From Sodiomyces alkalinus F11 (lineage: Eukaryota; Ascomycota; Sordariomycetes; Glomerellales; Plectosphaerellaceae): a DNA stretch of 64,000 nt. The translations under genes and the position numbers were made by a program. Where the stretch lies: the NCBI RefSeq assembly GCF_003711515.1, contig NW_021167079.1:981471-1045470 (forward strand), written 5' to 3'. Positions 32,128-42,310 of the stretch are shown here, one piece after another (within the stretch, counting starts at the first letter, position 1; each line of letters begins with the position of its first letter). The notes under the pieces are model-generated. The model worked only from the letters and a program-made list of their open reading frames with translations. It did no database searches and was not told the origin of the DNA.

Positions 32128-32780
32128 GGTCTTCGTCGGTCTTGGCCAGTCGTCGTCTTGTGGCAGGTTGGCGATGAGACGAACGGGTAGCTGTGATGAT
32201 GACTTGGTTTTCGGCGTCGCAAAAAAGAGGGAGGAGGGGGAGAATGCGAGAATATATATAAACTGATAGGTGGGGACGGGTGAACAGAAATTATGACAGC
32301 CGACAGAGCTTCACCGCGGAGACGGCTGGGGTGACGGGTCCAGGATGAGACCTAGGGTAGCATTTTGGAAATGAGGGACTCTATAATAAATCAACATAAA
32401 CGACACTACAACGTACAGCCCGGTACAACGTAGGTAAGCACTAAAACCCCCTGCTCGCACAACGTAAGAAGCCTGCAAGCCGCCTACAGCCCTGAGAGTC
32501 TGAGCCAAGCCGGAGGGATTTGAAGGTCTAAATCATGGGCATCATTTCATGCAGGATAAGTGTCAGCGTGTTATTCCGTGTCCGCACTGCAGCATAAACT
32601 TGCTACGTAAAAAACTACCTGTGACCGAAGATCTAGTCACTATTGGGCACATCCATAGGGGAGACGTTAGAGACCGTTATGAAAAGGGGCTTTGTTGCAA
32701 GGTACAGTGAGTGGCTCGGCAAAAGGACCGAGGTGTTGTATAGCGTATTACATAATCATGGGCCCTACGCACTCCGGCCG
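32128..32780. other. Intergenic region upstream of the acyltransferase
   Basis: No gene supported. Several TACAACGTA-type words occur at about 32408-32470 and recur in the foldback element that follows. Confidence 0.45.
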
Positions 32781-33002
32781 GTACAGAATGTGTATAAAAT
32801 ACTACGTTGCCCGTACAACGTAAACCGGTGGGCCATGCCAAGTGACCCGAGCACCATAGCAATACCAAATTTGTATACCCCGATTCAGTAGGGATCTTCG
32901 TCTTCATATTCCGTCTTGTATCTGCGTAGGCGCTGCGTAACCGGGATTTACAAATTTGGTATGACACCGGTTTACTGATGCAATAGTACCGGGATTCTGT
33001 AC
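32781..33002. repeat. Imperfect inverted repeat (foldback element, MITE-like)
   Basis: Three pairs of arms occur in mirrored order: GTACAGAAT at 32781 with ATTCTGTAC at 32994-33002; GTAAACCGGTG at 32820-32830 with CACCGGTTTAC at 32965-32975; and TACCAAATTTGTA at 32863-32875 with TACAAATTTGGTA at 32949-32961. Arm spacing differs between sides, so small indels have accumulated. No coding capacity is present. It could be a non-autonomous DNA transposon remnant or two head-to-head repeat copies. Confidence 0.65.
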
Positions 33003-33090
33003 TGGCCCCGAGTACCATATGGACTACACTAGAACGCGTCTGTCCCTTGGCCATCAGATCGGTTGGCGGGGCCATCCCGCAACCGGGTCC

Positions 33091-33126
33091 CCACGAGTGC
33101 CACGAATGCCACGAGTGCCACGAGTC
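33091..33126. repeat. Tandem 9-bp minisatellite (CCACGAGTG unit)
   Basis: Four consecutive units, CCACGAGTG, CCACGAATG, CCACGAGTG, CCACGAGTC, differ by single bases. Confidence 0.85.
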
Positions 33127-33751
33127 CCACATGTCCTTCTCCGTACCGACCTTTCAGTGGATAAGGTCCAGTGCGTCGTCTTATCTTTGACCAACCGGAA
33201 TACTTCTATTGTGGGTTAGGGTTGACTCCCGTCCATCGCAGCTCCTGCTCCAACATCTGTCGCACGGGAGGACCAGAAAAGGGGTATCGCCAAGTTTGTG
33301 GAGTTGCTGCGAAAACCTACCGACGGCCCTATCTATGACCCCAGATTGGTGCTATGACGGGGGGAGGCCCCTTTGGTTCGATGGCAGAGGGTTAACATGG
33401 CTGTCTGGGTGGGATTTAGTTTGTATATGAAGAGTGGGTGAAGGGCGAAGGGCGCCGACGACACGACGACGACGACAACAACGACGACAAAAAAGCAGCG
33501 ACACCCAACTTGCTCAACTTGTTCCTGCCAAGTTATTTTGAAACGTAGCGAAATACCAAATCCAGAAATCTGTATTTATTGTTTGTCCCCTGCGACATCG
33601 TACGATGGCGGAGAGGAGCAGAGTAATTTCATATTTGAGTAGTCTGTCTCGCTATTGCGTAGCTCTGGGGGAGCAAACAACAACGTATGAAGAGCCAGAG
33701 GAAAAGCAGAGGGTAAAATAGAAAAGTAGAAAGAAAAAGAAGGAAAAGAGA

Positions 33752-33786
33752 AAGAAGAAGAAGAAGAAGAAGAAGAAGAAGAAGAG
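33752..33786. repeat. GAA trinucleotide run
   Basis: About eleven GAA/AGA units in a purine-rich stretch downstream of the unknown gene ending at 33878. Confidence 0.8.
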
Positions 33787-33877
33787 CGAAATAATAAAGC
33801 CGAGTTCATAAATATCAAACAACCAGCATCACATCTCCGTCAACGGCCCCCATGTCATAGCACACCAAAATGTCCGC

Positions 33878-34642
33878 TCAGCCATCCTTGGTAAGCCAAA
33901 GACAAACAACAGGCTTCTCGCCAGGGAGCCCCGTACGGGACGCATCCCAGCCAACATCCTTGATAGCCTTCTTCATCATATCCTTGTCATCGGCGCCGAA
34001 GCACAAGCCCTTGTACCAGCGACCGTTCCCGCCCTGGGTGATCTCGTAGCACTTGTTCTTCCGCGCCGACGGCCCCGTGGCGCCGAACCCCTTGAGGATG
34101 TCCTGGACCCTGGCCGACACGGGGACATGGCAGGCGTGGAACTCGATGGCCGTGTGTGCGGGGAGTTGCCAGGGCGGCGTGGCGGTCTTGAAGACGTGGA
34201 TCTTGGTGTGCTCGGGCGGGAAGAAGTAGTTGTACCCGGGCTCGCAACCGGCGCCCCCCGTCGAGTTGATCATCTGGGAGGCTGGCATGGTTCCGCCCGA
34301 GGCGGGTTGGTTGGTCGGCGTACGGGCGTAGGCATTATTGACGCCGTTGGGCTGAAGGGGTATGACGTTCTGGCCCGCGCCGGCGTAGATGGTTGGGACA
34401 CCCCAGGCCGACTGATAGGACAAGGGGTAGCCGAGTGGTGAGACTGTGGATGGGTGAGCACTCCACGGTTGTCCCTCAAGGTCACCTTGGTGAAAGAAAG
34501 AAAAAATTATATATATATATAAAAAAGAATGCTTACCATAATGGCTATAGCCATAGGGGATATAGGCTTGAGGAACAGAAGCCTGGCCCGGGGGTCCGAG
34601 CGGAGGGGGAGGTCCGGAGTCGCGTCCAAACCGAGGATTCAT
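33878..34642 (-). CDS. Conserved fungal protein of unknown function
   Basis: The minus-strand first exon (34642-34537) encodes a Gly/Pro/Tyr-rich start (MNPRFGRDSGPPPPLGPPGQ). An intron with a GTAAGC donor and a long AT tract follows. The acceptor is either near 34490 (CACCAAG) or near 34445 (CCACAG); both keep the frame, so the join is unresolved. The main exon runs to 33878. Its second half looks like a folded domain, with HTKIHVFKTATPPWQLPAHT, VQDILKGFGATG, GGNGRWYKGLCFG and KPVVCLWLTKDG. I cannot name the family, though the pattern of a disordered start and compact C-terminal domain is convincing for a real gene. The next gene upstream ends only about 60 bases away on the same strand. Confidence 0.7.
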   Translation of the reverse strand: MNPRFGRDSGPPPPLGPPGQASVPQAYIPYGYSHYGKHSFLYIYIIFSFFHQGDLEGQPWSAHPSTVSPLGYPLSYQSAWGVPTIYAGAGQNVIPLQPNGVNNAYARTPTNQPASGGTMPASQMINSTGGAGCEPGYNYFFPPEHTKIHVFKTATPPWQLPAHTAIEFHACHVPVSARVQDILKGFGATGPSARKNKCYEITQGGNGRWYKGLCFGADDKDMMKKAIKDVGWDASRTGLPGEKPVVCLWLTKDG

Positions 34643-34703
34643 GGTGAGCGGTTGTCTTTGAGACAGCGAGAGGTCCGACTCAAGGGAAGTGGTTGGTATC
34701 TAT

Positions 34704-35491
34704 TCAGCGATCTGCTGGATGATACGTGTTGACCCAGCTGCCACTGACGGGATCGTACCGTGTAGACCAGGTGCGGTCGACGAAGCCTGAAAGCAGAGCG
34801 CGCTGGGGCTGCCAGGAGGCGAACTGTGATGGGGGATAGATAGACTGTCCGGGAACCGTGCCAATCGTCGTTGTTGCTGTAGGATAGGTGTTCGTTTGAT
34901 GGTTGACAGGAAAGGTTTCTGTAGAGACTGGAAGTTAGTTTAGAAATCTACCAAAGACCAAAGGCCTGCTTATATACGTGGAATCTTGACACTCTGTCAC
35001 GGACGTCATGAAGTGAGTGAAATGACATGAGCGAAGAGAAGAGGAAGTGTCAAGAGCGAGTGACAAGAGAAAGTCCAGTCATTCGGCGGGGTAGTAAGGG
35101 GGAATCGTTACTCACGTGGGATCAGCAATGACTCTGGAGGGGGAGGACCGTGATCAAATTCACCCGTCTCCGGACTCCAGCCTCTTCGATCGTGATGGAC
35201 CAAGAAAATCTGGGTACTCCAGACTTTGTTGTCGTCACGGTCGTAAAACGTGCCCACGATGAGCCAGGCCCAGAAACGTGGACGTCTCGAGAGGTAGAGG
35301 TATTGGCCGATGATGAGCTTGGTCGCCGGATAGGGGAAATGAGTCGGTTGGCGAGTGGGTGCGGGTGCCCCGGGTCTCTGAGTCGACGCCAGCTTGGTGA
35401 TTAATGGCACGGTGCCTGCGTCAGAGGCACCAAGGAGGGGGTAAGGGGGTAATAGGTTATATATGGTTTGCTCAAGTTGAAACAGAACCAA
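34704..35491 (-). CDS. Unknown protein, 5' end unresolved
   Basis: The last exon (34918-34704) and the preceding exon (from 35116 upward) join in phase 1 across an intron with GTGAGT and CTACAG signals. The join reads ESLLIPQTFPVNH. The protein contains LIIGQYLYLSRRPRFWAWLIVGTFYDRDDNKVWST and ends FVDRTWSTRYDPVSGSWVNT. No ATG occurs in the open upstream frame up to 35491, so the start lies in an unidentified exon, perhaps with an acceptor near 35418 (CTGACGCAG). It is not impossible that this and the gene at 33878-34642 form one transcript; the stop at 34704-34706 argues against a single protein. I recognise no domain. Confidence 0.5.
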
Positions 35492-36452
35492 GGAAGCGAT
35501 AGCAAGAGAGAAGGGTTCGGCAAAGAGCTGGACAGAGCCTCGGACTCAAATAAATAGTTCAGCAGTTTGCCATGTTTGGGCGGCGCGTGACTCGGACAAT
35601 CTCCTGATTCACTGCAAGCATGTTATGGCAAACAGACAAAAGGGACCAGGGGGGAGTCAGCCAAAAGTCTGGAGATGGTACGCGAATAGCTGGAATTTTG
35701 CCAACTGCGCTGACGGACTGACAAGACGATGAGCACCGAGGGAAGGCATTGCTGTAAGATCGTTCCTTTATCATTCATGGCCTGAGCAGGAAATCCCAAT
35801 GTACTCCGATTAATCCCAAGTCTGTGGTGGCTTTGGTTCGATCATTTGGTTCGGTCATCGGGTTGGTGACTCGGTGTGATGTGAATAGAATCGAAGAGGA
35901 CGCGATCACCGTTGGTCTTCCAGGGTGGGCGACGCTACTGGGATACGACATCCCACGGAGGACACGAAATACGTGGCCACAGCAAAATGGGGGTGGGAAT
36001 GAACCAAAGCAGTGAAGACTCTAGGCTCGTGATTAGGATCCATGTTTGCCCTGCAAGGAAAAGCGCCAATCTCCAAAACTGCGTAGGAACAGAAGACTCA
36101 CGGAAATGATGAGAGGCCTGCGAAATCAATTCCAAGGACCCCGTGGCCCGACCAAGTACCAAATTGCGGTTTGGGGTGGTTTGGTTCGGGGAACGAGCGT
36201 ACAACACTGTCTCAGCATCAGAGAGAGGGAGAGCTCGGGATTCCCCGACATTTGCGAAGACGCGCAGCTGGCGAGATGAGGCCGAAGCCCGAACCGTGTG
36301 ATGATACCGTACGGTCCGTGCCTTCTCCGCATGTCGTACGCATAATGATCCTCCTAGAGCAGATGCCGATCAGGCGTCACAGGTCGATGGCGTATTGGTC
36401 ACGGTCACCAGGCATGACTAAACGTCAAATTGACCGCGCAGAGCTTGCGTCC
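35492..36452. other. Intergenic region
   Basis: No clear gene. It may hold the missing first exon of the minus-strand gene that ends at 34704. Short ORFs here look like random open frames. Confidence 0.4.
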
Positions 36453-37235
36453 TCAACCCTGCTCACTTTCCTCGACAAGACGGACACCCCCCGCCTTCTT
36501 TTTCTCCTCGATCTCCTGGCGTATCTGCTTCCTCCGCTCTACCTCGGCGACCAAGCCCTTGAGATAGACTTCGGCCTGGACCGTGGCGCTGTAGGAGAGG
36601 GCCGTCCAATTCCAGTTGTTCTTACGCTCGGCATCGGCGCCGGCGGCGAGGAGCGTCCGGAGAACGAGTAGGTTTCCGTTGCCGCTGGCGAAATGAAGCG
36701 CGGTATTGCCGTCCGTGTCGACGCGTTGGACCGCCTGTTCGGGTCCGCCGGGGACGTAGGTCAGGAGGATTTGGAGGACCGTGTCGTGGCCGTTGCGACT
36801 GGCCTCCATGATGGCGTCGCGGCCGCGGGCGTCCCGGCGAAGGACGATTTCGGGATTCAGCTCGCACAGGAAGTGCACCACCTCGGTGTGGCCGCCGGCG
36901 GCCGCGAGCATGAGCGCTGTCTGCAGGTTCTCGTTGAGGGCGGGGTCTGGGTCCTCGTGACCAAACTCGATGAGGACCTTGCAGACTGGAAGATGGCCTA
37001 ACGAGGCGGCCAGATGGAGGTTGGAGTTGGATAGACCCTCGGGGGATGCATCGGGGTTGTGGAGGACTTCGCGGTGGGATTTGAGGATGCGCTTGACCAG
37101 CAGGGCGTCGTTGGCGACGATGGCGCGGCGGATGCGAATACTTGGCTCTAGCCTGGAAGGGAGAGAAAGGGTGTCAGCGAGCCTTTCAATCGTGTGGAGA
37201 GGTGCTATTTGACATCGAATGGAAAGCACAAACAT
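36453..37235 (-). CDS. Ankyrin-repeat protein, Avo2-like (candidate TORC2 subunit)
   Basis: The minus-strand frame from the ATG at 37235 gives 260 residues. The start region LEPSIRIRRAIVANDALLVKRIL is followed by about five ankyrin units: NSNLHLAASLGHLPVCKVLI, LQTALMLAAAGGHTEVVHFL, GRDAIMEASRNGHDTVLQILL, GNTALHFASGNGNLLVLRTLL and NWTALSYSATVQAEVYLKGLV. A charged helix ends the protein (VERRKQIRQEIEEKKK). The PSIRIRRAI opening and repeat layout recall Avo2, a non-essential TORC2 subunit in yeast. This is a recollection of the family, not an alignment. The frame is open upstream to 37367, and a pyrimidine-rich CTTCCAG just before LEPSIR could be a splice acceptor, so the first ~20 residues are uncertain. 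Confidence 0.65.
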   Translation of the reverse strand: MFVLSIRCQIAPLHTIERLADTLSLPSRLEPSIRIRRAIVANDALLVKRILKSHREVLHNPDASPEGLSNSNLHLAASLGHLPVCKVLIEFGHEDPDPALNENLQTALMLAAAGGHTEVVHFLCELNPEIVLRRDARGRDAIMEASRNGHDTVLQILLTYVPGGPEQAVQRVDTDGNTALHFASGNGNLLVLRTLLAAGADAERKNNWNWTALSYSATVQAEVYLKGLVAEVERRKQIRQEIEEKKKAGGVRLVEESEQG

Positions 37236-38070
37236 CTCGACGTTGGGGTTGCAAGGCGACTTAAGGTGGTGGAGAGTGGCATTGCTGGCGGTGCAAAACA
37301 AAAGCTCGATAGAAGGAAGATTAAGATTAAGATGGCATAAACAGAACCAAAATAACCTTAGTAGCAAGCGAAAAGAAGGAACGCACGAATGGGAGCGGAG
37401 TTACCGTAAGAGGGGAATCAAGGGGCAGCTGAGGCAGGGATGTAACTTGTGCCCCTGAAATAGTGGCCCAAGCTCCTTCTGACTGGGAAGAGCTGTGCCA
37501 TTTTTGCGGGGGAATTCCTCTCACTTTTTAGTGGGGCCATGAAGACAACAGTCACGTCGATAAAGTATCCCATACAATACCATATATAGGTATATAACCC
37601 GAGTAGAGGTCTATACTCGTCGTATCATCACGTACCCAAGGCAATTAATCCACACTCAATTGAAAACACAACCCGTTCAATTGACGATATCGACGACTTG
37701 AAATATGAGGAGTAGGACAAAACTTATTATGTTAGGAAGTTAGTCCCTTTTTTTTGACCGCCGCAGGTTAAAAACCCAAGCGACAAACCATGCAACCATG
37801 CGGACCTCCCAGTCGGCCAGTCGGGGCTCAACGTGCATTACGTCGTTTCTGTGTAATTTCTCCGTGATGACGCCTGGATCTCCACATTTCCTCCAGACAT
37901 ACGGAGTACCTGCATGGCCAGCTTGGGGTATTAAAACGTCCTGTCCCTCGCCATCAACTACCCATACGGTATACCTCAATATTAGCGGGATCAATTATCT
38001 CACCACGCGAGCACATCAATTCGGGTTCTTATTCACGGGAAGACGATCGATCCATTTCAATAACACCACC
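37236..38070. other. Divergent promoter region
   Basis: No gene is supported. It separates the minus-strand ankyrin gene from the plus-strand small mitochondrial gene and so holds both promoters. Confidence 0.5.
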
Positions 38071-38509
38071 ATGTCTGCACCACGCTACATGCACTCGGCC
38101 CTACGGCCTGCCATACGGGCCAGCCGCAACAACAGGGTCGCCTTCAGCCCTGCAAACAAACGCAACGCCAGCACAGACAAGGAACCGTCCCGTACTCAGA
38201 TTCCGCCAGCCAGGCCTGGCAAAGCAAACAACTGGTACGCTAGACATCCATCTGCTTGTCCCATACTTCTTCTGCCCCGCTGCATCGTACCCCTCACTAA
38301 GCATTGTAGCTGACGACCGAGTGACAATGCACAGGACTCCCTACGCCGCAGCCGGCCTCGGTCTCGGCGCTGTATTCTTTTACCTCATGGGAAGGCCAGA
38401 CAAGGCGGCGAGCACCAACGTTGGCGCGCAACCGACAGGGACGCTCCCAGGGCGGGAAGGTCCTATCCGTCCGGAAGACCGGAGCAATAAGAGACAGCCG
38501 GGGCAGTGA
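38071..38509 (+). CDS. Small probable mitochondrial membrane protein
   Basis: Two exons (38071-38234, 38335-38509) join in phase 2 to give 112 residues. The N-terminus is basic and free of acidic residues for about 40 positions (MSAPRYMHSALRPAIRASRN...), as in mitochondrial presequences. After the join (NNWTPYAAAGLGLGAVFFYLMG) one hydrophobic helix follows at about 55-71. A polar tail rich in Pro/Gly/Arg ends the protein. The layout suits a single-pass inner-membrane protein. I recall similar small proteins across filamentous ascomycetes but no established function. Confidence 0.75.
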
Positions 38510-38848
38510 GAAGGGATTTGTGAGGAGGGGTTCGTTGCTGCGGAGATTGTTGTTGAAACTTGAATGACAAGGAGTTCGGCGTCGGAATGACCGTGGGGGC
38601 TAGCTAAGGCTAAGCTGAGAATGCCACATTGAAAGGACTCTTTCATCTGGTCCTTACGACCTATGCAATTGAACACGAACTATGTTTGATGAAGCTATAG
38701 ACTACTCACTTCCCTACGCAGTGCTGGATCGGCTGATTGGGAGCATTCGTCAATGCAGCTTATGATGTCATACAACTGAAGATGTCCGATAAGTGGTGAT
38801 AAAGGACCTTGATAAGGTATTCTGTGATAAGGAATGATAAATTAATAA

Positions 38849-38868
38849 TAAGGTACCTAGGTACCTTA
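38849..38868. repeat. 20-bp perfect palindrome built on GGTACC
   Basis: The sequence TAAGGTACCTAGGTACCTTA is its own reverse complement. Related GGTACCTA words appear near 15555, 44110, 44270 and 46803. Confidence 0.9.
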
Positions 38869-38879
38869 CTGATGAGGCC

Positions 38880-38915
38880 GACAAGCCTGATAAGCCTGAC
38901 AAGCCCGATAAGCCC
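38880..38915. repeat. Tandem 9-bp minisatellite (GAYAAGCCY unit)
   Basis: Four units alternate GACAAGCCT, GATAAGCCT, GACAAGCCC, GATAAGCCC, followed by a partial fifth. Confidence 0.85.
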
Positions 38916-39017
38916 GACAAAGGATGTTTTGTTCCGTTTCCCGCAATTTCGCAGGAATTGCAGACTATTACCACGTTGTCGAAAGTATCCTCCAAGGAGT
39001 TTAGAAAAATCGAAAAA

Positions 39018-39652
39018 TCAAACGTCTTGCGGGAACTTCCTGAACATATCCGCGATACGGTCCATCGGAGCGGTGAGCAGGCCCATAGCCGTCTCGAAAG
39101 GCGGGCTCTCGCCGGCACTCGGGTGGCTGCGGGTGGGCACGAACATCTTGGTCCTCTCAAAGCTCTGGGACATGGTCTCCGACGCGCCGGGCTCCAGGGC
39201 CGCCTCGAGGGCGGGCAAGTCATGGCTCTCCTCCTCCTCGATGTGCTTCGAAAGCGTGCCCCAGAGCTGCTTCAGCATGGGCACGTAATTCGCATCCTCG
39301 GGGCTCATGTTCTGGAACTTCTTGAGCTTCTCCTTGGCCTGCGTGTTGGGTTGGCTTGTCAGTTCCTTGCCTTTTGCCTTGTCTGAACGGCCAAGAACGA
39401 GGAATTGAGGTTACCCACCTCGTGATGCGCCTTTCGGTCTTCTTCGGCCATCTCGTGACCTTTGTTGCCCATGTACTTCTCAAAAGCAGGGTAGACGACG
39501 AGCTCCTCGGCAATGGAGTGGCGGGCGAGTTCCCAGGTGAACTGGTTACCGAAGCGTTCCTGGTGGTCGTGGTCCGACGACGAGGTTATCTCGTTGAAAC
39601 ACTTCTCCATCTCACGGTGGTCTTCGGCGACCTTATCCGAAAGTCTGACCAT
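39018..39652 (-). CDS. Hemerythrin-like (HHE) domain protein
   Basis: Two exons on the minus strand (39652-39419, 39338-39018) join in phase 0 to give 184 residues. The helical metal-binding pattern is visible: VAEDHREMEKCF (first His), then LARHSIAEELVVYPAFE (His and Glu), then EDRKAHHEAKEKLKKF across the intron (His-His), then LSKHIEEEESHDLPALE (His, Glu and His). Hemerythrin-like domains carry a di-iron or related metal site and are linked to oxygen, nitric oxide or iron sensing. No signal peptide is present, so the protein is probably cytosolic. The C-terminal ~50 residues (PTRSHPSAGESPPFETAMGL) are a common tail of fungal members. Confidence 0.85.
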
Positions 39653-40336
39653 TGTTGCGGTTTGGACTGTGCTTGTGCGAGGCTGTTGCAATTGGAATTT
39701 TGGGCGACAATGCGCAGTGCAATGTCAGTGGGAAGGATGTGAAGGAATGGTTGTCACAATGGTATTGCAGACTTCTGGATAGACGCGTCGAGGAGGCAGA
39801 TGAAGCGGTTAAATATATCTAGATATCTGCCCACTTCTCCTGCGCAAAAGTCTGTCTGGGAAACTATTCAAAATGGTGACGTTCTCCATGGCAGCTATTA
39901 GATTTTAGAGACTCTGTTTGCTAGGAAGATGCGTCGGATGTTCTTCTGTCGACCCAATCCTCGCTGGTCCCAACCCATCATGATCTTCCAAGGTGGACGA
40001 GTATGGACGAATCAATTTATCAAATTAAAGTTACTACTTTGGGTGTTGTCCACACCACCAAAAGTTGGTGCCAGAATGACTTGCTCCGTAGTGTGAAGTC
40101 AAAAAATGCTGGAAGCCAACAGGGCTTTGTCTTGATTCTTGATGACAGGCAGAAATCCAGGGTTGGTGGTCTGAGGTAGCCAGGTCTCCAGTCCTCTCTG
40201 TTGTCGAGGGCCGTCTTTTTGAAAGCAATGATAATTAATACAGCAGCTCGGGATCAAGACAAGGAAGGGGGGGAAAGGGAAAAAAAAGAAGAAGAAAAAA
40301 AAGAAGAAAAAAAGACAAGCTGAGCTTGTTGTGGTG
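39653..40336. other. Intergenic region
   Basis: No gene supported. A purine-rich A/G tract at about 40266-40313 is read as a T-rich stretch on the minus strand just past the tRNA gene and could end its transcription. Confidence 0.5.
40285..40315 (-). terminator. T-rich Pol III terminator region of tRNA-Tyr
   Basis: On the minus strand, runs of T (CTTTTTTTCTTC...) begin about 22 bases beyond the tRNA 3' end. Runs of four or more T end RNA polymerase III transcription. Confidence 0.6.
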
Positions 40337-40425
40337 TCTCCCCGACCGGAATCGAGCCGGTGACCTTTCGATTGAAAGAGATAACAATTACAGTCGAACG
40401 TGATAGCCAACTACACCACAGGGAG
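40337..40425 (-). tRNA. tRNA-Tyr (GTA anticodon) with a 15-nt intron
   Basis: On the minus strand the cloverleaf folds fully: acceptor CTCCCTG with CGGGGAG (one G-T pair), a three-pair D stem GTG/CAC, anticodon stem TTCGA/TCGAA and T stem ACCGG/CCGGT around CTCGATT, with A as discriminator base. The loop reads C-T-GTA-A, then an intron at the standard 37/38 place (plus coordinates 40373-40387). C1-G72, a tyrosine identity feature in eukaryotes, supports Tyr. The intron ends with CTTTCA, which with the next base imitates a Glu(TTC) loop. That alternative would need an intron before position 32, which is not standard. The plus strand shows the reverse complement. Confidence 0.8.
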
Positions 40426-40981
40426 TTTTTGTTGGAGGACGTAGCTTCGAGACTGTATATAAGCTGGAAAGTGGAGTCAACTCTCCCCGAGAGTGGGGAA
40501 GGCTTTCTTAGTAATCAAACCCCGGAGAATTCTTCCATTTTCCACTTCTCCACTGCTTTATCGAAAGAAGATTTTACTAATTTATTATGACTCTGCGGCT
40601 TCTTCCTCAAACTTCCTGAGCTTCGCCCGGAGATCTGCTCTTATGTCCGAGAAGAGAGGCAGCTCTTCGCGACGTCATAGGACAGAATAATACATAGTAT
40701 GCTTGGTAATGCTGCAATTACTGTGAATGTGATTTCTAAGTCCCGGTAGGCTGAGGTAGCACGACGACACGATGTGCGTGCTTCACCTGGTTTCTGTCAT
40801 CGTCTTACATTAACTGAGCCAGTACATTCGTATAAATACTAGACCATCTGTCGTGAAGTCCTGTCTGAGGAGGTGAACTGTAAACTTGCCATCCGATCCC
40901 TCTTCTTAGAGTGAACGTGCTCAATCCATTATCTATCGGTTAACTACCTACACCCATCGACACAATACAGGGTAAGACGCA
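40426..40981. other. Divergent region between tRNA-Tyr and the epimerase gene
   Basis: No protein gene supported. It should include the epimerase promoter; a TATAAATA word lies near 40831. Confidence 0.5.
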
Positions 40982-42310
40982 ATGGCCCAGACCAAGATTC
41001 TCGTCACAGGCGCTACGGGTTACGTGTAAGTGACCGTGGACTGTTACCCGCCATCCCTTCTGCGCTTCTCACTGACCACGGACGTCGCTTTCCAGTGGGG
41101 GCTCGGTTCTGGAACATTTGAGATCATCCTCCAACCCGAAGATCAAGGATGCGTCCATCACAACCCTTGTCCGACGGCAGGATCATGCAGACCTCCTTGG
41201 GAAACGTGGGGTGAAAGCCCAAGTCTTCAACGGACTCGATGACAGCGATCAGTTGAGGTCCATTGCATCTGATTTCGACATTGTCGTTCATTGCGCGACG
41301 GGATCTCATACAGCATCCGCTGAAGCCCTCATTCTCGGGCTCGGCGACGCAAAGGCGAGGACAGGCCAGCAGACATACTACATCCACGTTCGTAGCACTG
41401 CCCCTTAGCCCTCTGGCCCTAGGGGGTTGCTAATGCTGGAAGTAGACCACGGGAACATCCAACTTTGCACAGGGTCTCTCCAACCCTGACGCCACAGTCC
41501 AGAGCATCTCCGATAAAGACGACGTATACGGGGAAGAAGTCAAACTAGAAGCCAAGTCTCCCTATGCCCAGCGCACTACCGACCTCGTCGTGGTCCACAC
41601 GGCCGAGAAAACCGGCGTCAAGGCCTACCTGCTGATGCCCCCCACCATTTACGGCAAGGGTCTCGGCCGGTTCAAGACACTGTCTTACCAGGTTCCCATC
41701 GTCGTCCGGAACGCCATCGCCGCAGGGCATCCCACTTACATCGGCGACGGGTCGGGGTCCCTGGGCAAAGTGCACATTGACGACGTTGTCACCCAGTACG
41801 AGATCATCCTGTCCAAGGTCCTGGATGGGGAGGAGATCCCGTCCGGTCGGAAGGGCATCTACTTTTCCAGCACTGGCAGCTATACGTGGAAAGACGTGAA
41901 TGAGCTGGTCGGCCAGGTCGGTGCGCGCTTGAACGCGCTCGAGTCGTCCGCCCCAGTCTCGGTTAGCTTGGAGGAGGCCGTCGAGAAGTGGCCGCATGGG
42001 GCTAATGCTACGTTTGTTGAGAGGAACTTCGCCGCCAGACATCCGTACGTCTTCCCGAGCTCAGGATCTCGTGACCTCTTCATTGGCAGAAGTTGGAAAT
42101 CTCACATGCTTCCTTTCTTGCAGGGCGGTTACCAAGCCGGAATTGGCATTCGACCTTGGGTGGAAACCAACTAGAACGGAGGAGAAAGACTGGATCGCCG
42201 ATATAGAGCAGAATTGGGAAGCCATTCTTTCTGAACAGAAGGAGCAGTGGAGGATGATTTTTTTTTCTTTTTCTTCTTTTTGTCCAGGTTGCAATTTCGG
42301 TAAGTCATAG
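40982..42310 (+). CDS. NAD(P)-binding epimerase/dehydratase-like protein (extended SDR)
   Basis: Four exons (40982-41025, 41096-41387, 41446-42044, 42124-42310) join in phase to give 373 residues. The N-terminus is a Rossmann site, ILVTGATGYVGGSVLEHL, split by the first intron. Further landmarks are DFDIVVHCATG, KAYLLMPPTIYGKG and GDGSGSLGKVHIDDVV. The usual YxxxK catalytic pair is not intact: the tyrosine stands in SPYAQRTTD with no lysine four residues on. Many fungal relatives share this YAxR form, so activity may differ from classical epimerases. The last ~20 residues (FFSFSSFCPGC...) come from a T-rich tract and may not be conserved. The second intron has a weak GTTCGT donor. Substrate unknown. 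Confidence 0.8.

Larger units (their letters stand above)
33003..33877. other. Intergenic region with simple repeats
   Basis: No gene supported. It has the 9-bp tandem repeat at 33091-33126, a CGACGACAACAA-type tract near 33460-33490 and a GAA run at 33752-33786. Confidence 0.5.
38510..39017. other. Intergenic region with palindrome and minisatellite
   Basis: No gene. It holds a 20-bp perfect palindrome at 38849-38868 and a 9-bp tandem repeat at 38880-38915. Confidence 0.55.

Noticed and set aside
33211..33222. TTAGGG telomere-like word
   Set aside because: A single copy without tandem repeats; expected by chance.
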